Notes under the pieces: model-generated
Told to the model about the DNA's origin: nothing
Databases searched by the model: none
What the model saw: the letters and a program-made list of their open reading frames with translations, nothing else
Assembly (NCBI GenBank): GCA_023266095.1
Contig: JAHFRV010000008.1
Span: forward strand, 21,839 to 85,838
Reading direction: 5' to 3'
DNA length: 64,000 bases
Origin: Gammaproteobacteria bacterium
Lineage (GTDB): Bacteria; Pseudomonadota; Gammaproteobacteria; DRLM01
Shown here: one piece after another, positions 37,549-45,240 of the stretch
How the letters are laid out: the number at the start of each line of letters is the position of its first letter
Position numbering within the stretch: the stretch's first letter is position 1
Program-made: the position numbers and the translations under genes

Positions 37549-38124
37549 CTACTTGGCTGGCCGTTCGTCGTGTCCTATCCCGCGGCGGGCATAGGCCACG
37601 CTGCGGCGATGGTGGCGGAAAATCATTTTTTCCAGCCATTCTCGGGTACTTGCTCCCATGCCATAAAATTGCAGAGTGATTTGCATCCCCCCTGCGACGG
37701 GAATCACACTCTGTACCAAGCCAAATAAAGTAAGAGGTCGCGGATAACGGCCGCTGAGATAGAGTTCCACACGTAGCGAGGTACCAATGGCGAGCGACTC
37801 GACATCCCGCCACTCGAGGCCGCCCGCACTCAGCTTGCTGGCACGCGGCGGCGGCAGGGGGGCATAATGGCTGAGCAATTGACTAACCAGGTCAAAAAGC
37901 AGATTCAGCTTGAATTCGACTGCGGCCAAATCAGGTGTAGCGCCGTGCTGCTCATCGACGCCGTCGGGAAGTTGTTCGTCCAGCGCATAAATGATTTTTA
38001 ACACCTCTTGGTTGCGCGCATCGAACAACGCAAGCTCCTCCTCCCCAGGCACGGCGTTCTCTTCCTGCCAACGGAGAGGCAGTACCGCTTCGCAGATCAA
38101 GCCTTGGCCATCATTTTGTGACAT
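37549..38124 (-). CDS. Atypical PilZ-like protein (tPilZ type) in the fliST-fleQ interval
   Basis: 191 residues from the ATG at 38124; a GTG at 38151 is possible. The N-terminal half is mixed, with helical parts (RNQEVLKIIYALDEQL; VEFKLNLLFDLVSQLLSHY at about 75-95). The C-terminal half resembles PilZ: KLSAGGLEW fits the second PilZ motif with Lys replacing Asp/Asn, followed by LRVELYLSGRYPRPLTLFG. The RxxxR motif is not clear. The helices preceding a motif-poor PilZ fold resemble the tetrameric tPilZ family found in Xanthomonas flagellar clusters. Binding of c-di-GMP is therefore uncertain. Confidence 0.7.
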   Translation of the reverse strand: MSQNDGQGLICEAVLPLRWQEENAVPGEEELALFDARNQEVLKIIYALDEQLPDGVDEQHGATPDLAAVEFKLNLLFDLVSQLLSHYAPLPPPRASKLSAGGLEWRDVESLAIGTSLRVELYLSGRYPRPLTLFGLVQSVIPVAGGMQITLQFYGMGASTREWLEKMIFRHHRRSVAYARRGIGHDERPAK

Positions 38125-38174
38125 GGTCGTATTGTCGCTCCAGCCCGCCACTCAGAGCAATCTATCGATCTGAG

Positions 38175-38474
38175 TTACGTGCACTCTTTATAAGCGTGGC
38201 GGGCCTGCCGACCACGATGCAATCCTTGCAGCTCATTCGCTAGCTCTTGCTGTACCGTGCCGCCAAGTGCAAGCAGCGTTTCGTACGTCTTTAATATCTC
38301 TCTCAGCAAGGCAGCCAATTCCTCTTCGCGGCCCGCTGGGACCGGCGTAGACAGCAGGTGGCGCATCGCCGCGGCGAAAGTCCCTTCCAGCGCGGCCAAT
38401 TCCGGCCACTCTTGGCGCTGGGCTGCCTCGCACATCCTTGCACACACCACGAGCGGATCAAAAGACGGATTCAT
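38175..38474 (-). CDS. fliT: FliT-like flagellar chaperone
   Basis: 99 residues, all helical, charged at the C-terminus. A WPELAALEG segment near residues 23-31 resembles FliT, and position directly after fliS is characteristic. FliT escorts the cap protein FliD. Overlaps the fliS stop by four bases. Sequence similarity within this family is low, so position is the main support. Confidence 0.75.
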   Translation of the reverse strand: MNPSFDPLVVCARMCEAAQRQEWPELAALEGTFAAAMRHLLSTPVPAGREEELAALLREILKTYETLLALGGTVQQELANELQGLHRGRQARHAYKECT

Positions 38475-38887
38475 TCGCTGGCCTTTGCGGACTGCTGCAC
38501 CTCAATCGGGATACTGTCCCAACCACTCTTCAACTCGCGCAACAGCGCATTCACTTCGTCCAGCAATTCCGGCTGATTGTTAAGATTAGCCTGCACGAGT
38601 CGGCGACACATATAGTCGTAAAGGTCATCCAGATTCTGGGCGATGGCGCCGCCCGCCTCTTTGTTGAGACTGCCGCGCAAGCCACCGATAATGGCGATGG
38701 CCCAGGAGATATGACTACCTTTGTTGGGCACATCATTGTGATTCATGTATCCTTTGGCCATGGTGATTTTGTTGATCGCGCCCTCTAGCAGCATCTGGAT
38801 CAAACGGTGAGGAGTTGCTCCACCTACTGCACTTTGCGCCACGACCTGGTTGTATTGCTTCAATCCCTTATTAACGGAGTAATTCAT
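38471..38887 (-). CDS. fliS: Flagellin chaperone FliS
   Basis: 138 residues with the FliS hallmarks: GLKQYNQVVAQSAVGGATPH near the N-terminus, HRLIQMLLEGAINKI, and a C-terminal ANLNNQPELLDEVNALLREL. Binds unpolymerised flagellin and delivers it to FlhA. 96 bases downstream of fliD. Confidence 0.95.
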   Translation of the reverse strand: MNYSVNKGLKQYNQVVAQSAVGGATPHRLIQMLLEGAINKITMAKGYMNHNDVPNKGSHISWAIAIIGGLRGSLNKEAGGAIAQNLDDLYDYMCRRLVQANLNNQPELLDEVNALLRELKSGWDSIPIEVQQSAKASE

Positions 38888-38983
38888 TAAACGCTCCTAA
38901 ACAGTTCATGGCACTGTGGCTGTGCCGATTATTTATTAATGGTCATCGCGGCACACCGCGAAGTCGCCGAGTTAAAGCCTCTC

Positions 38984-40990
38984 TCAAGCAGACGGCTTTA
39001 ACGCGGCCAGTTGTTGAGTCAGAAAAGTGGACGTATTACGTAATTGGCTCACCAGCGCATCCATCGCCGTGAACTGGCGGGACAATCGCACTTGCAGCGC
39101 GGTCATGCGCTCATCCAAGCTGGTCTTTTCGGTGGAAATGGCACTGATCTGTTTTTGGACGCCGCTGCGCTTGGTATCGAGCAGGTTTTGCGCGCCTAGC
39201 AGATCGTTCAACACCTGGCCGAGACCTTCACCGTAACCCCGCGCAAAATTCACGTCACCACGCGTGCCCAAGGCCCCACCGTTGACCAAAACGCGCAAGC
39301 CTTCCGCTGCGCCGGCACCGGTAAGCACTTGCCCGGCACCGCTGGCTTGCACGCCGCCCAGGCTACCCGCCACGTCATGACCTGTCGCCGCGCTGCCACC
39401 CACATCCAAACCCAAGCTGGCGATGGGCGAGGTCATGCTGACCGTGGAGCTAGTGCCATAACTGGTGGAACGAATCATGAAACCTTGCTGGTCGCTGTCG
39501 TAGCTGACCGTGACCGATATCCCGGCGGACTGCAGGGCGGCCGCGCCATTGATCTTGCTGGTCATCTCGGCCGCCAAGCCGGCCAGCTCGGCAGGACTGT
39601 CGTAGACACCCGCGCTGAGACTGAGACTGGTGGCTTGCACACCGTCCACACTCACGGCGAAGTTATTGTTGCTGGCATCCAAGGTCACCGCGGCTATACC
39701 GGTACGGCCGGAAAAACTGCCATGGCTGGCGAGTCGGTCGACCTGCAAGTTATAACTGCCGGCACGCGTGTTTTCGCTCATGCCTTGATACGTCACCAAA
39801 CTATCACTCGCCCGGCCACTGGTAGCGAACAAACGGCCGACTGCGTCAAAATCGGTATCGATCGCATGCTGTAATTTATTGGCATTTAGCGACAAGGTGC
39901 CGTCACGCTGCGTGGATATGCCTAAGTCGGCGAGAGACCGGTAAGCGCCGCTGGTTCCCTCAACAACTTGGCCCAAGACCTGGCGCAGACGGGATTCCAC
40001 GTTGCGCAAAGCTGGATCGCCCAGCAGCACGCCTGCTGTTTGGGTATCCGCTTTATAGTCGCCCAAGGATTTCATGGTCGCGACCAGCTCGTTATAACTG
40101 GTGACGAACTTATCCACTGCGGCATAGGCGCCCTGCTGATCGTGGCTTATTTCGATGAGCACCGGTTTATCCGGCGCCGCGCTCTGCAAATTCAGCGTGA
40201 CCCCTGGAATGGCGCCGTCCACTACGTTGTTCGAACGTGTCACTGTCAGACCGTTAATGCTGACCCGCGCATCTTGACCTCGCTCGGTACGCGTTGCGTT
40301 TTTCACGGTCGCGGAAAAAACCAATTGGGATAAGCCGCTGACATCCTCGTTAGCCGCCGGCGCACCGCCTTCGTCCACGGTGACTTCCATGGCATGGCTG
40401 GCACCGCTCTCCCCGGAGCTAAATAACAAGCGATAGCCGCTGCCATCATTGACGATGGATGCGCTCACGCCGATGTTCGCGGCATTCACCGCGTCTCTGA
40501 TGCCGCTCAAACTGTTATCGCCGTCGCTGATCACCACCGTCTTGCTAGGTACTCCACCATTCTGGGTAAACGTCGTTTCGCCGACATCGTAATTGCCGAA
40601 ACGAAACGTCAAACTGCCCGTGCCCACCGCCGTGCTCAACTCCTCGAAAGGCGCCGACGCCAAACTGTGCACTTGAGCCAATTCGATAACCTTTACGCTG
40701 TAACTACCCGCCTGAGCAAGGTTGCTAGCGGTAGCGGTCAGCAGAGAGCTATCGCTGACCGAAACGCTACGTCCCTGAAAAGTACTTAATGAATTGAGCT
40801 TATTCGCCGTTGACTGAAAAGACGCCAGGGAGCTTTTCAGCGTGCCATAGGCCGACAGCTTGGCCTGTAGCTTGGCTTCTTTGACCGCCAAACGCTGCGT
40901 GGTCGGCGCGCGTTCCGCCGCCACCAACTGGCTGACCAAACCATTGATGTCCAAACCGGAACCAAGGCCTGAGGAAGTGATCGACGCCAT
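38984..40990 (-). CDS. fliD: Flagellar cap protein FliD
   Basis: 668 residues, clearly longer than the usual 450-500. N-terminal FliD domain (SGLGSGLDINGLVSQLVAAE), a hook-IN-type motif (NSLSGIRDAVNAANIGVSAS, about 158-177), an enlarged variable region, and the C-terminal FliD domain ending in a coiled coil (ISTEKTSLDERMTALQVRL). A second IN-like segment occurs near 465-490. Caps the growing filament. Confidence 0.95.
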   Translation of the reverse strand: MASITSSGLGSGLDINGLVSQLVAAERAPTTQRLAVKEAKLQAKLSAYGTLKSSLASFQSTANKLNSLSTFQGRSVSVSDSSLLTATASNLAQAGSYSVKVIELAQVHSLASAPFEELSTAVGTGSLTFRFGNYDVGETTFTQNGGVPSKTVVISDGDNSLSGIRDAVNAANIGVSASIVNDGSGYRLLFSSGESGASHAMEVTVDEGGAPAANEDVSGLSQLVFSATVKNATRTERGQDARVSINGLTVTRSNNVVDGAIPGVTLNLQSAAPDKPVLIEISHDQQGAYAAVDKFVTSYNELVATMKSLGDYKADTQTAGVLLGDPALRNVESRLRQVLGQVVEGTSGAYRSLADLGISTQRDGTLSLNANKLQHAIDTDFDAVGRLFATSGRASDSLVTYQGMSENTRAGSYNLQVDRLASHGSFSGRTGIAAVTLDASNNNFAVSVDGVQATSLSLSAGVYDSPAELAGLAAEMTSKINGAAALQSAGISVTVSYDSDQQGFMIRSTSYGTSSTVSMTSPIASLGLDVGGSAATGHDVAGSLGGVQASGAGQVLTGAGAAEGLRVLVNGGALGTRGDVNFARGYGEGLGQVLNDLLGAQNLLDTKRSGVQKQISAISTEKTSLDERMTALQVRLSRQFTAMDALVSQLRNTSTFLTQQLAALKPSA

Positions 40991-41061
40991 GACTTATCCT
41001 CGGTAGAAATCAGAATCCACCCACTGGATTCATCAATCAAAAATGCAATCCTTAAGCCATG

Positions 41062-41442
41062 TCATGCTTTGGTCGGCAATAATAATCCTTGTCCTTCCGC
41101 CAAGCGTTTCGCCAAATCCCGCGCTTCTTCAGTCGGGATCTCGCGTATAACCTCTTTGGTCTGAGAATCAATTATTTTAATAATCGATCGACCACTTTGC
41201 TCATCAACACTGAAGTGCAGATCGCGCCGTTCCTGCTGCACATGTTCATTGAGGCGCTCGACTTCTTCATTGATTTTGGCTTCATTCATCACTACCGGCT
41301 GCGTTTCCTGTGGCTGAGCCTTGCCGTTTTCGGTAGAAGTTTGCCGCTGCGCGGGAATACTCGGCGCGGAGACCTCAGTGAGCGGATTGGACTGAGTACG
41401 CAGCGCACCCATCGTGACGTTGGAAATATGTATAGAACCCAT
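41062..41442 (-). CDS. flaG: FlaG family protein
   Basis: 126 residues. A variable N-terminal half is followed by the conserved FlaG region (about 60-120: INEEVERLNEHVQQERRDLH, then RSIIKIIDSQTKEVIREIP). FlaG proteins limit filament length or affect filament stability in several genera. Lies between fliC and fliD, the standard position. Confidence 0.92.
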   Translation of the reverse strand: MGSIHISNVTMGALRTQSNPLTEVSAPSIPAQRQTSTENGKAQPQETQPVVMNEAKINEEVERLNEHVQQERRDLHFSVDEQSGRSIIKIIDSQTKEVIREIPTEEARDLAKRLAEGQGLLLPTKA

Positions 41443-41474
41443 GAGTTCTTACCTCACTACTAGAAAAGTGAATC

Positions 41475-41501
41475 AGGCACCCGGGACATGCCCGGGTGCC
41501 T
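41475..41501 (-). terminator. Hairpin terminator/attenuator after fliC
   Basis: A perfect 11-bp stem, AGGCACCCGGG (41475-41485) with CCCGGGTGCCT (41491-41501), and a five-base loop, 14 bases after the fliC stop on the minus strand. The following tract is only moderately T-rich (TTTT at 41464-41467 after an interruption), so it may act as a partial terminator or 3-prime stabiliser, lowering flaG-fliD relative to fliC. Confidence 0.7.
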
Positions 41502-41514
41502 ATTCGCTTTGAAC

Positions 41515-43659
41515 TTACCGCAACAGCGCTAATACGTTCTGCGGAACAGCGTTGGCTTGTGACAACATGGCGATACCCGCTTGCTGCATAATCTGGGCAC
41601 GGGTCATTGCCGCTGTTTCGGCGGCGAAGTCCGCGTCCAGAATCCGACTACGCGCAGCGCTCAGATTCTCGGACATGGTGGCAAGATTGGCTACCGTAGT
41701 CTGGAAACGGTTTTGCACCGCACCCAAATCAGCACGCAGGGTACTGATCTGCGCTAAGGCACCATCCACCAAATCGATAGCGGTGTTGGCACCCGCGACC
41801 GATGAGATATCGATGGTGCTGATCGAAGTCAGTGTGGCGGAGGCCGTGGACAAGCCCGCATTACTGGGATTGGCCCCACCCACTTGATAGGACTCACTGG
41901 AATTCAGCGAAATCGTACCGTAGGTGGTGCTGGCGGTATAGGCGCCGTCGGTGGCGTTGGTGAGAGTCTCAACCACGCCGGCCGCAATCGCCGTACCGGT
42001 CGCATCGACCACCGAATTGCCCGGCGTACCGCGCACGTCGGCGGTCACCGTCACTGAGTTGGTAGAGGCGCTGGCGGTCACATCGGTAGTGTTGGCAGTG
42101 TGGTTAGTGGTAATCGCCGCGGCAAGAGCAGTAGCCATGGCGTTCTGAGTCTGACGCATGGAGATCGTGTTGCCTGTGCTGGATGCCACATCAGAGAAAG
42201 TATAGGTAGTGCCATCGACGATGACGGTCCCGCCTTCGGCAATACCGGCCGCCGCGACAGAAGTATTATTGATACCCGCCAGCGGGGTACCGGACGCATT
42301 AGCCAAGTTGAAGCCATTCACCGTCTCAACGCCACGTACATTGGAGGTAATGGTCTGATTGACACCGGCGCTCGTCACCGTGACATTATTGTTGGCCTCG
42401 ACAGCGGCCTTGAGTTTCGTATTAAGGTCGGCCTGTCCTGTCGTGGAGCTCCAAACCACGCCTATAACGCCGCCACCGAGATTAGCGCCGTTGGCGGGAC
42501 TACCCATGCCGGCATAACCGACGTTATCGGAGTCCACCAACTGGTAGGTAACCTGTTTCGCGCCTGCGCCCACGGTAAACTGATTACCATGTAAACCGAC
42601 GCCCGAGGTCAGCGTGGCAACCGCCACGCCCGCGGTCGCGGTTATCGCCAAGGCATTAGTCGCCTGCACCGTGCTCGCGGACAGTTCCAATCCCGTCGCG
42701 TTTTCCACCCGGGCGGCGCCCGCCGTGGTGTTGGTGCTGGTAACGGAAATGGTCTTGCCGGTACTGGACGCCAAGGTCAGCGCGCCGTTGACGCTGTTGA
42801 CCGTGGCGGTCACGCCGGTGGTGGTGGTCTTGGCGTTGATGGCACTGGCGATGCTGTTGCCTTGGGTCACCAAATTATAGTTACCGGTGACCGCGCCAAT
42901 GTTCACGCCATTGATCACCAAGTCACCTGATTGCAAGTTGACTTTGCCTACCGGCACGTTGGCGGCGGTGATAGACGACGTGGCCGTGGCGGTGACGCCG
43001 GTCTGGTTGGTTACGCTGTTAATGGCGGTGACGATGTCGTCCGCGCTGCCACTGGTGGAGGCACCGACATTGACGTCGTTGATAGTGAGATCGCCGGAGG
43101 CGAGGGCCGTACCGCTCACCGGACTGGAGCTATTGTTGTACTGATAGGCACCCAAGGCCGAGGTCTGGGTATTGCCCATGCTCACGTTGATGATCTGATT
43201 GGCATTCGCACCCACCTGGAACGACGCGCTGCTAAAGGTGCCATCGATGATCTTCTGGCTGTTATACTCCGTGGTGGTGGAAATGCGCTGAAATTCAGCC
43301 AGCAACTGGTTCACTTCCGAATTCAGCGCCGAGCGATCCGACGACGAGTTGGTGGCATTCGCCGACTGGATGGCCAGCTCACGAATACGTTGCAGCATAT
43401 TACCCATCTCGCCCATGGCGCCTTCGGCCACCTGTGCCATGGAAATAGCGTCGTTGGCATTACGGCTGGCCGCGTTCAAACCGTTGATCTGAGTGGTCAT
43501 ACGAGTGGAGATGGCCAGACCCGCGGCATCATCCTTGGCGCTGTTAATACGCAGACCGGTAGATAAGCGTTGCATCGCCGTTTGCATCGGTGATTCCGAT
43601 GTGCGCAGATTCTTCTGGGCATTCAGTGACATGATATTAGTGTTGATACTAAGAGCCAT
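41515..43659 (-). CDS. fliC: Flagellin FliC with enlarged central region
   Basis: 714 residues, against about 400-500 in many relatives. Conserved D0/D1 ends: MALSINTNIMSLNAQKNL at the start, LQRIRELAIQSANATNSSSD (about 88-107, the segment recognised by TLR5 in related flagellins), and NLATMSENLSAARSRILDAD with a terminal NVLALLR. The central part is Thr/Ala/Ser-rich and includes two flagellin-IN-type repeats, GDLTINDVNVGA and GDLVINGVNIGA, each followed by an SIASAIN/DIVTAIN and TGVTATA unit. A sigma-28 promoter lies about 95 bases upstream. The only flagellin gene in the window. Confidence 0.97.
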   Translation of the reverse strand: MALSINTNIMSLNAQKNLRTSESPMQTAMQRLSTGLRINSAKDDAAGLAISTRMTTQINGLNAASRNANDAISMAQVAEGAMGEMGNMLQRIRELAIQSANATNSSSDRSALNSEVNQLLAEFQRISTTTEYNSQKIIDGTFSSASFQVGANANQIINVSMGNTQTSALGAYQYNNSSSPVSGTALASGDLTINDVNVGASTSGSADDIVTAINSVTNQTGVTATATSSITAANVPVGKVNLQSGDLVINGVNIGAVTGNYNLVTQGNSIASAINAKTTTTGVTATVNSVNGALTLASSTGKTISVTSTNTTAGAARVENATGLELSASTVQATNALAITATAGVAVATLTSGVGLHGNQFTVGAGAKQVTYQLVDSDNVGYAGMGSPANGANLGGGVIGVVWSSTTGQADLNTKLKAAVEANNNVTVTSAGVNQTITSNVRGVETVNGFNLANASGTPLAGINNTSVAAAGIAEGGTVIVDGTTYTFSDVASSTGNTISMRQTQNAMATALAAAITTNHTANTTDVTASASTNSVTVTADVRGTPGNSVVDATGTAIAAGVVETLTNATDGAYTASTTYGTISLNSSESYQVGGANPSNAGLSTASATLTSISTIDISSVAGANTAIDLVDGALAQISTLRADLGAVQNRFQTTVANLATMSENLSAARSRILDADFAAETAAMTRAQIMQQAGIAMLSQANAVPQNVLALLR

Positions 43660-43753
43660 TATGCTTACTCCTGATAAACCCCGGTTTTATTAACCAAGGT
43701 CGAGATACACCTAGCGGATATACCCGTATGGGTATTCACCGCTTCCAACGGAT

Positions 43754-43781
43754 GTATCGGTGCATGAGGCGGTGGACTTTA
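43754..43781 (-). promoter_or_regulatory. Sigma-28 promoter of fliC
   Basis: On the minus strand TAAA (complement of 43778-43781) and ACCGATAC are separated by 16 bases; the consensus spacing to GCCGATAA is 15, so the match is good but one base long. It lies about 95 bases upstream of the fliC ATG, normal for flagellin leaders. Confidence 0.7.
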
Positions 43782-44041
43782 GGTCGACATGGAGCAATCC
43801 AGCTATGACCATGCTGAGCTGTTGATAATGCAGGAAAAGGAAATGACATTGTGCGCTTTACCGTACGCCGGGAATTTCCAGAGTAATATTCAGAATTTTT
43901 ATGAGGACGATGCGTACGGCCGCTAGACCAGAGGAACGCCGATAACGTCTCCCGGTATTCGGCGCCAACATCGGCGTGGAGGTCGGATAATCCGTTTATC
44001 TCACGGCACTGGCGGCGTTTCGGTCAAAGGAAAGCGGTTGA
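43782..44041. other. Gene-free interval between fliC promoter and flgL stop
   Basis: The full gap between fliC and flgL is about 380 bases. Besides the fliC promoter, it holds an 8-bp inverted repeat CCGTACGC (43861-43868) / GCGTACGG (43912-43919), spaced 43 bases apart, and a short palindrome CGGATAATCCG (43985-43995). I see no gene and no T-tailed terminator for flgL. Confidence 0.5.
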
Positions 44042-45235
44042 TTAAAAAAAGTTAAACAGCGATAAATTTTGCACACGCATAAACGTTTGCTGCGCAGCTT
44101 GCAAAGCGAGCAATTGCCGATTAAAGCGGCTGATGGCCTCCGCATAATCAAGATCCTCCACCTTGGCCAAAGCGGCTTCCGATATCGAGATAAAATCGTC
44201 ATTGATACTCTCTTGACTGTCGAGAGCCTGAAGACGGGCACCTACCGAGGCCTCCAAATCCGAAAAATTATCCAAAGCCTGATCCAGGCCGGTCATGGCC
44301 TGATTGATGTCATTGGCCACCTGGGCCTTGGCCGCCGGGTCCACCGGCGTACTGCGAAATGCGTTTACCAGATCCTGCAAGGTGGCAAACACATCTTGGT
44401 AAGTGCTCGGCGCCAAGGTGAACTGATCACCGGCGGCGGGCGCGCCGGCGATGGAAGTTTGCACACCGTTAAAAGAAATATCCGCATCCGCTTGATAAGC
44501 GCCGCTGCTGATCAGCGCAGCACTGCTGTCGCGTATCTCATAATTGGTGGGGGTGATGAAAGTAATCGTATAGGTATCCCTCACCCAGGCTGTTGGATTT
44601 ATCACCGTGCCGGGATCGATCACCCCACTACCGGTGTTAGCCGGATTATATGCCGTCACGAAGCTACCGTTGCCGTTCTTGATGGCTTGGAAGACTTGAC
44701 TGCCCGAATCACTCATAGCCACTTGGCGATTGGGTCCAACTTGCAGCAGCCGTTGACCTTGGTCGCCGGCATAATTGAAACCTGCCGCGCTTTGACTAAA
44801 GGGTTTACCGTTAGTGGAAAATCCGGCAAACAGGTAATCGCCATTCGCATCTTGGGTATTGGCGAGACCGAGCAATCCGGCAAGATGCTCTTCGATCTCC
44901 TGGGCCAGTCCCTGTCTCTGCGAATTGCTCATCGCGGAGTTATTGGCTTGTATCGTCAAATCTCTTACCCGTTGCAGGATGCCTATTCCGTCACGTAATC
45001 CTTGTTCTTCCATGTTCAAGCTGACCCGCGCGGCAGCGATATTTTCTTGATAGCGCCGGGTGGATTCCATGTTTTTTTGCAGATCAAGCATCTGTACCGC
45101 ACCCGTCGGGTCATCGCTGGGAACCACCACCCGCTTCCCGCTCGCCAACTGATTTTGCGTTTTGCTGAACTGCGACTGCTGCTCGAGCATCCCATCCACA
45201 CCGCGCTGATACATCTGATTAGTCGATATCCGCAT
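44042..45235 (-). CDS. flgL: Flagellar hook-filament junction protein FlgL
   Basis: 397 residues, longer than the enterobacterial 317. Flagellin-like N-terminus (MRISTNQMYQRGVDGMLEQQ) and C-terminus (ALAKVEDLDYAEAISRFNRQ). The insert at about 210-270 (YTITFITPTNYEIRDS to FNGVQTSIAGAPAAGDQFTL) is the same kind of module repeated in FlgK. Starts six bases after the flgK stop. Confidence 0.95.
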   Translation of the reverse strand: MRISTNQMYQRGVDGMLEQQSQFSKTQNQLASGKRVVVPSDDPTGAVQMLDLQKNMESTRRYQENIAAARVSLNMEEQGLRDGIGILQRVRDLTIQANNSAMSNSQRQGLAQEIEEHLAGLLGLANTQDANGDYLFAGFSTNGKPFSQSAAGFNYAGDQGQRLLQVGPNRQVAMSDSGSQVFQAIKNGNGSFVTAYNPANTGSGVIDPGTVINPTAWVRDTYTITFITPTNYEIRDSSAALISSGAYQADADISFNGVQTSIAGAPAAGDQFTLAPSTYQDVFATLQDLVNAFRSTPVDPAAKAQVANDINQAMTGLDQALDNFSDLEASVGARLQALDSQESINDDFISISEAALAKVEDLDYAEAISRFNRQLLALQAAQQTFMRVQNLSLFNFF

Positions 45236-45240
45236 AATTT

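Noticed and set aside
38920..38935. GCCGATTA on the plus strand near fliS
   Set aside because: Wrong strand for the neighbouring genes and no TAAA 15 bases upstream.
44069..44998. 309-codon open frame on the plus strand
   Set aside because: Exactly antisense to flgL, with no ribosome site and no recognisable motif; a shadow of codon bias.
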